Both the position numbers and the translations under genes were made by a program. A stretch of DNA of 64,000 nt, from IMG/VR virus record IMGVR_UViG_3300028571_002036, positions 20,613 to 84,612 of that record; one strand, written 5' to 3'. Each line of letters begins with the position of its first letter. The stretch's first letter is position 1. Under the pieces are notes generated by a model. It saw only the letters and a list, made by a program, of their open reading frames with translations, did no database searches and had not been told where the DNA came from. Below are positions 8,285 through 17,047 of the stretch, piece by piece. The stretch comes from a virus.

Positions 8285-10099
8285 TTATCTCAATTCTCTC
8301 AAGTCGAACGTTCTAACACCATCAACAGTGATTCTACCATAGAACCTGTTATTTACAACCTTCTTAGCGTATCTGGTCATGATACCCTTGATAGGTGTAA
8401 AGTTGAATGGGTTGTACATTGTTGGAGTGAGTTGTAAAGGTACATATGGAGCGTAGATGTATCCAGTATCCAATAATGAAGTACCTTTGTGTCCTAACAA
8501 CACCTGGTTTGCAGGGAAGTAAGGGTCACGGTAAACTTGGTATCTACCAGCCAATGTTCCAACTCTCTCAATACCCATGTTATATTGGTCTTGCTCAGGA
8601 GCTGCGTTTGATACGTGGAAGTACTCCAAGTCATCAAAGATTGCAGAAACCTCAGAAGATACAACAATCCAGTTTGCGCCTCCTCTAAGAGTTGACTTGT
8701 GGATTTGAGCTGAAATTTGGTTGATTGCAGTGATAAGAGTTTGGTTCCAGTCCTTTTGAGTGTAAGGAGTTGTACCAGCGTTAAATCTCTTCCATCCGTT
8801 GTAGTCCCAACGAAGGTTCCAAGAAGCAGCTTTTCTCAAGTCTCTTAAGATTTCGCGGTCGATTTCAGCAGCCACTTGCTCAGACAACAAAGCTGTCAAT
8901 TCAGCTTCAGCGTCGATGTTGTGGAACGCAGCTACGTCCTGAGCCATTTCAGGTGACCATTGAGCTCTAAGTTTTCTTTCAGTAACCGAAACAGTCACAG
9001 ACTGAAGGTCAAAAGAAACTTCACCAATTTTATCTTCAAATTCAAGATTCTTGTAGATTCTGTAAGTTGCTAAGAACGCGTTGTTGTTAGCGGTTGAAGA
9101 GGAGAATGTTGAACCCGTGTACCCGTCGAGTGATGAATCACCACAAGAAATACAAACAGGAACTTGAAGGTCAACTTCGAGGTAGATTTTACCTTCAGCG
9201 TCACAAACATTGTAGTAAGTACCACCGTCAGTCAAACTATTTGGGAATGCTAAAGGTACATTCTCACCATACTCAACAATACCCTTACCGTATCTTTGTG
9301 TTACAACTCTGAACAAGTAGTTGTTCGAAGTGTTTCCAGAAGTGTAAGCGTTTCCAGCAGCACCACGGATTTGAAGGTCAGTTAAGAATTCTTCGGTATC
9401 CATCGGTTGACCGTTTGGTCCGATAAGTTGACCAGCACCTGCAGATGCAAATCCCGATAACATAATAAGAACTTTTCTGTAGTTGTCAGACGCATATGCA
9501 GAAACAACTAATTGGTCAGCTAGCCAAGCAACTGTTCTTGTTCCACCATCAACTCCTGATGTAACACCTGGAGTTAATGCCGAAAATGAACCTTTAGAGT
9601 AGTCGTAAAGACCTGGAGGGTCTAAAGCAGGTTCGTTACCTTCGTAGAATCTATCGTAAAGGTCTTTTTGTGTGTTATAGTCATAACCACTGTTTGGGGT
9701 TTGACCAGCAGCTGCATTAGGTGCTCCAAAAGGTGCAAAGTGCTCAGTTGTTCCTGGTTGATATGACTGAATGTTTGGTACGAAGTAGAACAACTTACCG
9801 ATAGGAAGGTTCATTGCTTGTACAGAAACGATGTCGTTAGCCAAAAGCTTAGAGAATACTCTCCTTACAATTGGGAATACAACAGTTTCGAATGAACCGG
9901 TATCAGCAGTCGAAGCCGCTTCGTTAATCAAATATGACGCTTGGTTTTCATACAACTGTGCGATATTTTCTTTTAGGTGTCCGTTAAGCCCGTCAAGGAA
10001 ACCTAACTTGTCCCATTTGTTAATTGTATCTTCTTTGATAACTTTAAGGTGCTTAAGACCGATGTTACCAACAAGACCACTTTCTAATAATGCTCCCAT
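8285..10099 (-). CDS. Major capsid protein (T4 gp23-like)
   Basis: 604 residues. Residues 71-100 (FETVVFPIVRRVFSKLL...VQAMNLPIGKLFYF) align with the start of mature T4 gp23, which has VRRxxPxLIxxxxxxVQPMxxPxG. The preceding 60 residues would be the propeptide: YLINE/AAS at residues 56-63 gives an I-x-E cleavage site at E60, close to E65 of T4. The family forms the icosahedral hexamers. It is last in the head operon, followed by a strong terminator. Codon choice looks more constrained than in its neighbours, as expected for a highly expressed gene. Confidence 0.92.
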   Translation of the reverse strand: MGALLESGLVGNIGLKHLKVIKEDTINKWDKLGFLDGLNGHLKENIAQLYENQASYLINEAASTADTGSFETVVFPIVRRVFSKLLANDIVSVQAMNLPIGKLFYFVPNIQSYQPGTTEHFAPFGAPNAAAGQTPNSGYDYNTQKDLYDRFYEGNEPALDPPGLYDYSKGSFSALTPGVTSGVDGGTRTVAWLADQLVVSAYASDNYRKVLIMLSGFASAGAGQLIGPNGQPMDTEEFLTDLQIRGAAGNAYTSGNTSNNYLFRVVTQRYGKGIVEYGENVPLAFPNSLTDGGTYYNVCDAEGKIYLEVDLQVPVCISCGDSSLDGYTGSTFSSSTANNNAFLATYRIYKNLEFEDKIGEVSFDLQSVTVSVTERKLRAQWSPEMAQDVAAFHNIDAEAELTALLSEQVAAEIDREILRDLRKAASWNLRWDYNGWKRFNAGTTPYTQKDWNQTLITAINQISAQIHKSTLRGGANWIVVSSEVSAIFDDLEYFHVSNAAPEQDQYNMGIERVGTLAGRYQVYRDPYFPANQVLLGHKGTSLLDTGYIYAPYVPLQLTPTMYNPFNFTPIKGIMTRYAKKVVNNRFYGRITVDGVRTFDLRELR

Positions 10100-10129
10100 T
10101 TTAATTTTTGTTTTTAGGAATTTATATTT

Positions 10130-11653
10130 TTAGAGTTTATTCATCAAATCCTTAATTCTTAAGAATTGTGGATTCTCATATGTTTTAGACTCAATCAAGG
10201 TTGTAGATGAACCAGAAGTTTTTGCTGTGTTCAACTGTCTTTCAACACTTTCAGAAATATTTTTCGTTTCAGTGTTGGAAAGTTCATCCTTGACAGTTTT
10301 GTAGAGTTGTTTTGATTCTTTAAGTGATTCTACAGAATCAAATCTTCTCAGAATATTTATTTTTTCTTTTTTGGTAGTGGAATGCTCAGTAAACAATCTT
10401 GTAGCATATGCCAAGTTCGAGTTAAAAACAGCAACTTCGTTGAGTTTTTCTCTAAAGACATTAAGAGCCTTTCTGTACTCTTCATTCTTTTCTCTTAACA
10501 AATTTAATTCTACTTCAACAGCTTCTACTTTTACACCTTTATCACCATAAACATAATTTCTGTTATTTGTGATACCTTTTCTTAACCCTCTACCTTCTTT
10601 TGACCCCATACCATAAGTTCTAGCAGCCTCTTTTGTTTCCTCCTTGGTTTCATAGTCTTTCTTGCCAGGATTAGTTTCAGATTTGTCACCTTTGTTACCA
10701 CCGAACTTTCCTTCGTAGTCTTTGTAGTGTCCATCTTTACCTTCACCAGCTTTCTTTTCAACACCGTCTACTTTCTTACGTCTGTATTCGCGTTTCTTAG
10801 AATCTTCTTCCATTTCACCCTCTTTAAATTCAAATTTTGCTTTACCAGTACCCATAGTTTTAGGTCCAGCCTTTTTGTGGTCATCAAATCCTTTTTTTGG
10901 TAAAGTACTGTCGTACTTAAATTTAGGATGACCCATACCTACGCCTTTTGGTTTTACAGTCATTTTAGCTTCTTCAAGGTTATATTCCTCATGTGAGGAT
11001 TCTCCCATCTCTTCCATAGATTCTTCATCCATGTACTCAGAAAGGTCTAATTCTTCCTCATCCATTTCTATCTCATACATGATTTCGTCTTCTTCCATAG
11101 TTTCAGACGACGAATAAAGAGCATCTAAAACAGCATCTAAGTCGGGGTCTTCTTCAACATCAAGTTCATTGAATTCCATTTCTTGTTCTTCCATTTCCAT
11201 CTCTTCCATCATATCCTCTTCCTCATCCATTTCAGACTCGTCAAGTTTTACAATGTATTCAACATCTTCATTATCGTCGGTAATGTGAACCATACCTTCG
11301 TCTTTTACAACTACAATTCCATCTTCAGGTCCCATAGCTTTAAAAGCCTTAATAACTTCATCATCAGACATATCTGTCATATCGATAGTTTCTTCATCCG
11401 AATCAAAATCCATATTGAATTCATTATCAGAATCTTCCATATTATCAACATCGCTATCCATGTCAAAATCCATGTCTAGCTCAGTATCAACTTCAACCTC
11501 ATCTTCTTGTTCGGAAAGAGATTCCTTTACTAACTGACTGATTTCTTCCTTCATTGTAGAAGCAAGTATTCCTTTTGCGTTTTCGGCAATGACTTCTTCA
11601 ACATTTCTCATTTGAATAAGTGCCTCTTCAACTAAATTTTTAGTTTTTTGCAT
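10130..11653 (-). CDS. Acidic prohead scaffold/core protein
   Basis: 507 residues. Residues 45-235 are extremely rich in Asp, Glu and Met, the middle (about 240-370) is Lys/Gly-rich, and the C-terminal 130 residues are helical. It sits between the protease and capsid genes, exactly where T4 has the scaffold gp22, and scaffold cores are typically acidic helical proteins. The composition, not sequence identity, supports the call. A TATTTATA element lies 22 nt upstream. Confidence 0.65.
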   Translation of the reverse strand: MQKTKNLVEEALIQMRNVEEVIAENAKGILASTMKEEISQLVKESLSEQEDEVEVDTELDMDFDMDSDVDNMEDSDNEFNMDFDSDEETIDMTDMSDDEVIKAFKAMGPEDGIVVVKDEGMVHITDDNEDVEYIVKLDESEMDEEEDMMEEMEMEEQEMEFNELDVEEDPDLDAVLDALYSSSETMEEDEIMYEIEMDEEELDLSEYMDEESMEEMGESSHEEYNLEEAKMTVKPKGVGMGHPKFKYDSTLPKKGFDDHKKAGPKTMGTGKAKFEFKEGEMEEDSKKREYRRKKVDGVEKKAGEGKDGHYKDYEGKFGGNKGDKSETNPGKKDYETKEETKEAARTYGMGSKEGRGLRKGITNNRNYVYGDKGVKVEAVEVELNLLREKNEEYRKALNVFREKLNEVAVFNSNLAYATRLFTEHSTTKKEKINILRRFDSVESLKESKQLYKTVKDELSNTETKNISESVERQLNTAKTSGSSTTLIESKTYENPQFLRIKDLMNKL

Positions 11654-11675
11654 AAAAATTGTTTTTAATTTACCT

Positions 11676-11683
11676 TATAAATA
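11676..11683 (-). promoter_or_regulatory. TATTTATA element (putative late promoter)
   Basis: Minus-strand TATTTATA 22 nt upstream of the scaffold ATG, after the terminator of the preceding transcript; likely drives the scaffold and capsid genes. Confidence 0.55.
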
Positions 11684-11750
11684 GTTCTGTAAATAAAAAA
11701 ATCCGTTTATAAACCCCCTTCTTTACGAAAAAGATTTAAAACGGACAAAA

Positions 11751-11772
11751 AAAAGGTGGAAAACCACCTTTT
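11751..11772 (-). terminator. Intrinsic terminator
   Basis: AAAAGGTGG and CCACCTTTT arms around a 4-nt loop. On the minus strand it is followed by a T run, so it ends transcription from the 11776-11985 gene. Confidence 0.8.
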
Positions 11773-11775
11773 AAG

Positions 11776-11985
11776 TTATTCGATTACTTCGTCAATTTTG
11801 CTTTCCACAACTGAAACGATACGCCATTCGTGTTGGAACCCCGTATATTTCTTTGTTACTTTAGCTTCGACATCGGTAACTGAGAAACCATTAACAAGTT
11901 TCTCTTCTCTGATTTTTTTAAATCGTCCTGAATTTTCATCAGGTAAATCATAAACCACTTTAGCTACAAAAAATTTCTCATCCAT
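11776..11985 (-). CDS. DUF4494-like protein
   Basis: 69 residues. The pattern KVVYDLPDENSGRFKKIREEKLVNGFSVTDVEAKV resembles DUF4494 proteins of Bacteroidota (charged strand, 'KKVxExYLVxAxSFTEAE'). This supports a Bacteroidota host. Function unknown. It lies between the protease gene and a terminator. Confidence 0.55.
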   Translation of the reverse strand: MDEKFFVAKVVYDLPDENSGRFKKIREEKLVNGFSVTDVEAKVTKKYTGFQHEWRIVSVVESKIDEVIE

Positions 11986-12004
11986 AATTATTAATTCATT
12001 TTAG

Positions 12005-12721
12005 TTAACGATTTAAATAATCGGTTAATTTTTTCATTAAATCAACTGACTTGTTCATTCCTGAGTCAGAAATTTTTTGATTTTTTTCTTCATCGAGGTT
12101 TTCCTCGTACATTGACCTCTCTTCGGGGGAGTTAAATAGGTAAGCACCAGGGGTTGACGGGGAAGAGACCAAGTCAAAGCAAATTAACTCAAAATCGTCT
12201 TGAACTTCATTTTGTTCTCCTTTTTTTGCCAATGACCCTACACCACGAGATGAAACACCCATTGTCACACCTTGTCTAATGAGGTTTGCGGCGATATCTC
12301 CTTTAGTTGATACAATACCACTCTCGTGGAATCCAGGTGATGTTAGAAGTTTTAATTTACCCATAAGAATGTGACCATCCCACCATATGTCTGTAATAAG
12401 GTGTGATACTCTATCCAAATCAATCAAAGATGATTCTGGGTGATTTAACTCAGAGGTTGATAAACCTTTTTTGATTGCGGTTTTGTATCTATCGGATTCT
12501 CTTTTTAATATTCTTTCAGGGTATACTCTTCCATTTCTATTTGGGACACCATATTTTTGAAGAACAGCATAAAACTCAAATGGGTTTCTATAATCCATTT
12601 GTTTTTGTTCCTTCAAAAAAGATTCGTTAAGTGGGTCAGATGGTGAAATGTAACCTGCGTCCATTTCGATTAAAATCCCCTTACCTGTTTCTCTTGGCCC
12701 AAGAATGCGTAAATCTTTCAT
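12005..12721 (-). CDS. Prohead protease (T4 gp21-like)
   Basis: 238 residues. Residues 91-100 hold the histidine motif (ELNHPESS), residues about 152-162 the serine motif (MGVSSRGVGSL) and a later segment DLVSSPSTPGA, the arrangement seen in phage prohead serine proteases. The enzyme digests the scaffold and trims head proteins at (I/L)-x-E sites. Its position between portal and scaffold is T4-like. Predicted cleavage sites occur in the capsid protein and in several putative internal proteins elsewhere in the window. Confidence 0.88.
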   Translation of the reverse strand: MKDLRILGPRETGKGILIEMDAGYISPSDPLNESFLKEQKQMDYRNPFEFYAVLQKYGVPNRNGRVYPERILKRESDRYKTAIKKGLSTSELNHPESSLIDLDRVSHLITDIWWDGHILMGKLKLLTSPGFHESGIVSTKGDIAANLIRQGVTMGVSSRGVGSLAKKGEQNEVQDDFELICFDLVSSPSTPGAYLFNSPEERSMYEENLDEEKNQKISDSGMNKSVDLMKKLTDYLNR

Positions 12722-12747
12722 TATATTGTTTTAAAATAAATATAATG

Positions 12748-13200
12748 TTAGTTCATAGTTTTTATTTTTATCTTTTCTTTACTCGAAGTAAATGTGAAGT
12801 AATCATTTTTAATAACACAATCTTTATAAATTTCTCTTATAATTTTTTTTATTGCATCTTTAAGAATTGAACCTTTGAAATCTATTTCTGTTTTTGTAAA
12901 AAGATTTATCTCAAGATTCATAAAAGATTTTTTACCTAATTGAATCCCACTAGTTCTAAGGTCTAAATCAACAATAAATTTTTCTGCGAAAAGTTCTCTA
13001 TTAATACTCTCATAAACACTGTGTTTAACATTTCTTGAAAGACCACCCACTATACGGTCCCAATTTTCCATTTCGACTTTTGGGGCTACCCATGTTTGCA
13101 TGTTTATGTAAAGTGATTTTAGCTGTTTTGAATCTACTGTTCCGTATTGAGTTTTAATTGATTCATATTGGTTAATCTTAACCGTTTTTCCTTTTTTCAT
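12748..13200 (-). CDS. Head-module hypothetical protein
   Basis: 150 residues, basic, mixed alpha/beta, with no motif I recognise. It lies upstream of the prohead protease in the head operon and probably has a head-assembly role. AT-rich gap of 26 bp to the protease gene. Confidence 0.55.
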   Translation of the reverse strand: MKKGKTVKINQYESIKTQYGTVDSKQLKSLYINMQTWVAPKVEMENWDRIVGGLSRNVKHSVYESINRELFAEKFIVDLDLRTSGIQLGKKSFMNLEINLFTKTEIDFKGSILKDAIKKIIREIYKDCVIKNDYFTFTSSKEKIKIKTMN

Positions 13201-13278
13201 TCATATTCAGATTGGAATCTGTTTATTTTTTTATAAATCATAACAAACTTTTACCCCAAATCCAAATATTTCTATTAT

Positions 13279-13464
13279 ATGTTAATAGTACAGGTAGACA
13301 AAAATATTGAAAAAGCACTCAAGATGCTTAAGTCTAAAGTAATTAAAACCAAACAGAATCAGAAACTAAATTCTTTAAAAGAATACCAAAAAAAATCTGT
13401 TAAAATAAGAGCCGAAAAAATCAAAGCTTCTTATGTTCAAAAGTTTAAGAATCAAGAAGAATAG
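13279..13464 (+). CDS. rpsU: bS21-like ribosomal protein
   Basis: 61 residues, very basic. Aligned by eye to Bacteroidota bS21 it keeps the MLI-beta start, NIEKALKxLK, the central basic helix, and the K-x-SV-x-x-RA-x-x-x-KA-x-Y-x-Q...EE end, so it is full length. bS21 sits on the 30S platform; in Bacteroidota it helps cover the anti-Shine-Dalgarno end of 16S rRNA. The gene stands alone on the plus strand inside the minus-strand head operon, and its 3' end overlaps the convergent gene by 20 nt. No Shine-Dalgarno is seen upstream. Likely role: modify or restock host ribosomes during infection. Confidence 0.78.
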   Translation: MLIVQVDKNIEKALKMLKSKVIKTKQNQKLNSLKEYQKKSVKIRAEKIKASYVQKFKNQEE

Positions 13465-14152
13465 ACTCTTCTAATCTTTTTAACTTTACATAATTAACTT
13501 GGTCAAATTTTTCAATCTCAATCCTTTCAATCGTTTCGTTAATTTTGGATTGAATATCCGATTCCTCTTGTTTGTTAAGTAATACTTTCAATTTGTTAAT
13601 TGTTGATTCTTTAAGTGTTGTGTACTCGATTTCTAAATCTTCATTCTTTGATGCCAAAATATAGAATACCTCTTTTTTTGTTGCCTCGTCTAAACTCTCA
13701 ATATATTTTCCAATAGTTTGATTGGCAATCAAAACCATTGATTTTAAAGGAATTTTAGGGGTTTCATTTAAACCTTTTGTGGTTAACATAAGATTATCGA
13801 TTAACATTTTCTTTGACGACAACCTTTCGTGAATATTCACATTTTCAAAATATACCAAATTATCAATATTTTGGTAAATATTTGGGGATTTTTCCCCATT
13901 TTTTGGTAATGAAGTATTTTCTAATAAATGTCTAATTACATTTACAGACTCTTCTAAGAATTCTTTAGCATCGTTTTCAGATAAACCTTGTGGTAAATTA
14001 AGGTCATCATAAATGGAATAAACCTTTGAAAATGATTTATTTTTCAAAACATTATGTTTGAATTCTTTTAATGTTTGCTTGAAAGTAGAGGAATCTTTGT
14101 AAGACTCTACCAAGTTTTTTTCGATAATAGATTTGATTTGTCCGAAAGTCAT
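13445..14152 (-). CDS. Head-module protein downstream of portal
   Basis: 235 residues, helical and charged. N-terminus MTFGQIKSIIEKNLVES forms an amphipathic helix ending in an L-V-E/S site, like the targeting peptides of core proteins. In T4 the portal is followed by small core genes 67 and 68, so this could be a prohead core protein. Family not recognised. Confidence 0.55.
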   Translation of the reverse strand: MTFGQIKSIIEKNLVESYKDSSTFKQTLKEFKHNVLKNKSFSKVYSIYDDLNLPQGLSENDAKEFLEESVNVIRHLLENTSLPKNGEKSPNIYQNIDNLVYFENVNIHERLSSKKMLIDNLMLTTKGLNETPKIPLKSMVLIANQTIGKYIESLDEATKKEVFYILASKNEDLEIEYTTLKESTINKLKVLLNKQEESDIQSKINETIERIEIEKFDQVNYVKLKRLEESILLDS

Positions 14153-14179
14153 GAGGTCGTATTTATTCTCTAATAAATA

Positions 14180-17005
14180 TTAGGAATTTAACAACTTATC
14201 TAACTCGTCTTCTATTTTACCTAAACTTTGTTGTGCAATACCTAAATTTAAAAACTGATTACCATACAAACCAGTTTCTATCAAAATATTCATATCTTTA
14301 TTTTGTGTTGATTCTGGCGTAATTTCACCCTCTTCAGGGGTTGTTGCACCCAAGTCTGGTGTTTCACCAGCTAAGTCACCACCAAGGTCTCCACCAAGGT
14401 CCGCACCAACATCAAAACCACCACCACCAAACGCAGCAGCGGCTGGTTCAGAGGTTTCACCAGGAGGTGCTTGTGGCGCCCCTTCACCAGGTTTATTTCC
14501 ATACAACTTATCAAGTTGGTCAAACAATCCTGTTTTAGAGATTACTGTCGGAGTGTTTTTTAATTCCTCACCAATGGCTCTTTCCATTCTCTGTTGTAGA
14601 AGGTCAGTTCTGATTTCATCATCTGACCAATTGAAAATGTGTTTCTTAGCCCAAGTAGATGAAGCTGGTTGAATACCATTTCCGGGGTCTGAAACTAAAT
14701 CACGATACAAAAGAACTTTTTCTTTCCATATATCAACCTTCAGTAAGTCAGCTTGTGTTGATGGATTTGTAAGACCTAAAGTAAAATTAGAAATCTCTTC
14801 TTCAAAACCAAGTAGAAATAAATGGATAATTGCAACCTTATTAAGTTCTTGCAACATCGACTTTTGAATTCTATTAATGGTTCTCGCAAATCGGATATCC
14901 ATCAATGCTAAAGTTTTACCGTCACCGACAACTTCTTCAAAACCTAAAAAGGCCTTAGGAATTCTAAGTGCAGTAACAAGTTTTTTCTGAATGTATTCAA
15001 TGTCAGCAATCTCTGAAAGATTCTGTGCTCCAGGCAAAGTTTCAATTGGAGATGGTTGTGCTGGGTCTCTAACAGGAATAAAGAAATCTTGGTCTACAGC
15101 CATTTGGTTAAACCTCATATCAACATTGCCTGTTTTGGAATCAACAATTTGTTCCCTTTTGAACTTGTTAGCAACACGTTGTACATAAGCCTCGACATCA
15201 TCATCGTTCATGTTTCCAACATAAACTTTGAAAATTCTTCTTTCAGGGGCTCGTGAGGTACGATAAATTAACATCGCATCTTCAGATAACAAAAGTTGTT
15301 TCCAAATACGGCGAGATTTTTCCAACATTGAGGTACCATATGGGAGTTTTCTGTCGTCCCCTAATAATCTGAAGTGAGCAATTTCCCAAGTTTGAAATTC
15401 CATATTTTGGGTTTTCCAAGTAAACCTTAACCCTTTGTCTTCAGTATCATTTTTTGTGACACCAACCGATGCATTTCTTGTTGACAAACCTTGTTCAAAT
15501 CTCTCAATTTCGATGTTAGGTAGTTGTTGACATCCAACAACACCTTTTTCAGGGTCTAATCTCATATAAACGAAATTATCACCGTACTTACAGGTGTTTC
15601 TTGTCCACATGGGTAGATTAGTATTGATGTCTAAAGAATTATTAAATAAATCTGATAAAACGGATTTAATTCTTTTTGATTCAGAATAAATTTGAAGAAT
15701 TTGACCATCTTCGTTAGGTGTGGTAGATTCTTCAGCGTAGATATCTAAGGCCGCAGAAATTTCCGGAGTATTATGTGAAAAAATAGTGTCGGTGGCAAAA
15801 TTTTTATAACCAGGAACTGTCAAGTCATACACAGGAATAACACCATAAGGTTCAATAGATTCAATTTTGTGATTTAAATTGATTACATCACCTTTTGATT
15901 TTGCTGTGGAATATTTTGACTTTTCAATACCATAAGCATCTAAAAATGTTTGCCAATCAGAATATCCTGAATTAACAACTTCTCTTTGTATTTTTCTATA
16001 TGAAACATTTAATTTTGTTGCAGTTTTTTTAAGAGTTTTTTCACCTCTAGCAGCTTCAATAATATTGTCAAAACCAATTGTAAAATACGATGGATTGTTT
16101 ACACCAGAACGCTTACCATCCCAGGACATTTTACCTTTTCTTCTCGCAACCTCAGACATTTTTTCCCTGAATTTGGGATTAGACCATAATTTTTCGTTGT
16201 TCAATTTTGCATGATAAGCCCTATGTTCAGAGATTTTCATTATTTGAAGATTTTCTGGTTGATTATTTTTACCATTAAAATCAATATGATGAACTTCTTC
16301 GTCTTTTTCTATCGAAATGTCATAAAACCATTGTGCAATTAAATTATGTTCGGAAATCCAACCATTATGCCCTTCATTAGAATTACAGGTATAAATCCAA
16401 TTATACTTTTCATTATTGTAAAAAGATTTACGATAAAATGGCATCATTGAATCACCTTTTCGTAAATTCATCACTCTTTCAAAAGAACCATCCCGTTTCA
16501 TTAATTGATGTTCCCATGTTGCAATTATAAATGAACCATCATCAAAGGTGACTTTATATGTCATTTCATCCCTTGTGTAATGAGCATTTCTTGCTTTTGC
16601 TGGTACAACCTTTTTTAAATTGTGGTCATAAGAGTATGTTATAAATTCGTAGTTTATCCCTTTATCTGCAAGCTCCTTAATGGTAATAAATCCATCAGGC
16701 GTGGCTATTTTAGTATCACCATGAATACAATATTCCATAGATTCGTAATCGTAATACGAAGCCAAACGATTTGGTTCATAATATACGGCTTGAGTGTAGA
16801 GGTTATTTTCAACTTTAGCAAATTGATTTGCTAAATAAAATGATTGTTTGGCTTGAAGTTTTTCCCTTTCGTATTCAGTTTTATCAGTAGTTCTGAGTAA
16901 TTCCTTTTTATCTAACTTGTAAACAGGAAAATCTTGATTCATCAAGGCATTAGGACCCAAAGCCCTTGTTAACCTCTGCCAAACCGTTAAATTTCTATTT
17001 TTCAT
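14180..17005 (-). CDS. Portal vertex protein (T4 gp20-like) with in-frame intein
   Basis: 941 residues, of which residues 93-412 are an intein and the remaining 621 form the portal. The extein junction falls inside the conserved portal segment MEY/TPEISAALDIYAEEST. The later sequence (IEYIQKKLVTALRIPKAFLGFEE, GDGKTLALMDIRFARTI) is typical of gp20. The C-terminal tail is Gly/Pro/Ala-rich and acidic. The portal is the dodecameric DNA gate and nucleates prohead assembly. It lies directly downstream of the terminase, as in T4. A TATTTATA element lies 31 nt upstream of the ATG. Confidence 0.92.
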   Translation of the reverse strand: MKNRNLTVWQRLTRALGPNALMNQDFPVYKLDKKELLRTTDKTEYEREKLQAKQSFYLANQFAKVENNLYTQAVYYEPNRLASYYDYESMEYCIHGDTKIATPDGFITIKELADKGINYEFITYSYDHNLKKVVPAKARNAHYTRDEMTYKVTFDDGSFIIATWEHQLMKRDGSFERVMNLRKGDSMMPFYRKSFYNNEKYNWIYTCNSNEGHNGWISEHNLIAQWFYDISIEKDEEVHHIDFNGKNNQPENLQIMKISEHRAYHAKLNNEKLWSNPKFREKMSEVARRKGKMSWDGKRSGVNNPSYFTIGFDNIIEAARGEKTLKKTATKLNVSYRKIQREVVNSGYSDWQTFLDAYGIEKSKYSTAKSKGDVINLNHKIESIEPYGVIPVYDLTVPGYKNFATDTIFSHNTPEISAALDIYAEESTTPNEDGQILQIYSESKRIKSVLSDLFNNSLDINTNLPMWTRNTCKYGDNFVYMRLDPEKGVVGCQQLPNIEIERFEQGLSTRNASVGVTKNDTEDKGLRFTWKTQNMEFQTWEIAHFRLLGDDRKLPYGTSMLEKSRRIWKQLLLSEDAMLIYRTSRAPERRIFKVYVGNMNDDDVEAYVQRVANKFKREQIVDSKTGNVDMRFNQMAVDQDFFIPVRDPAQPSPIETLPGAQNLSEIADIEYIQKKLVTALRIPKAFLGFEEVVGDGKTLALMDIRFARTINRIQKSMLQELNKVAIIHLFLLGFEEEISNFTLGLTNPSTQADLLKVDIWKEKVLLYRDLVSDPGNGIQPASSTWAKKHIFNWSDDEIRTDLLQQRMERAIGEELKNTPTVISKTGLFDQLDKLYGNKPGEGAPQAPPGETSEPAAAAFGGGGFDVGADLGGDLGGDLAGETPDLGATTPEEGEITPESTQNKDMNILIETGLYGNQFLNLGIAQQSLGKIEDELDKLLNS
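15770..16729 (-). mobile_element. Mini-homing intein (HINT + HNH) in the portal gene
   Basis: 320 codons. Block A starts with the nucleophile Cys (CIHGDTKIATPDG). Block B holds TWEHQL. An HNH endonuclease lies in the middle (VHHIDFNGKNNQPENLQIM), followed by a helix-turn-helix-like segment (KTATKLNVSYRKIQREV). Block F is VYDLTVPGYKNFAT, and block G ends in His-Asn (FSHN) followed by Thr as the +1 residue. All splicing residues are present, so it should be active. Insertion in the most conserved part of an essential gene is typical of inteins. Confidence 0.93.
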
Positions 17006-17036
17006 TCTTACTCAAACTTAATCCCTTATGGATTAT

Positions 17037-17044
17037 TATAAATA
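17037..17044 (-). promoter_or_regulatory. TATTTATA element (putative late promoter)
   Basis: Minus-strand TATTTATA in the 42-bp gap between terminase and portal genes, 31 nt before the portal ATG. Confidence 0.45.
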
Positions 17045-17047
17045 CTT

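Noticed and set aside
11183-11479. Plus-strand ORF opposite the acidic scaffold
   Set aside because: His/Ile/Phe-rich translation is the complement of Asp/Glu/Met codons; no independent support.
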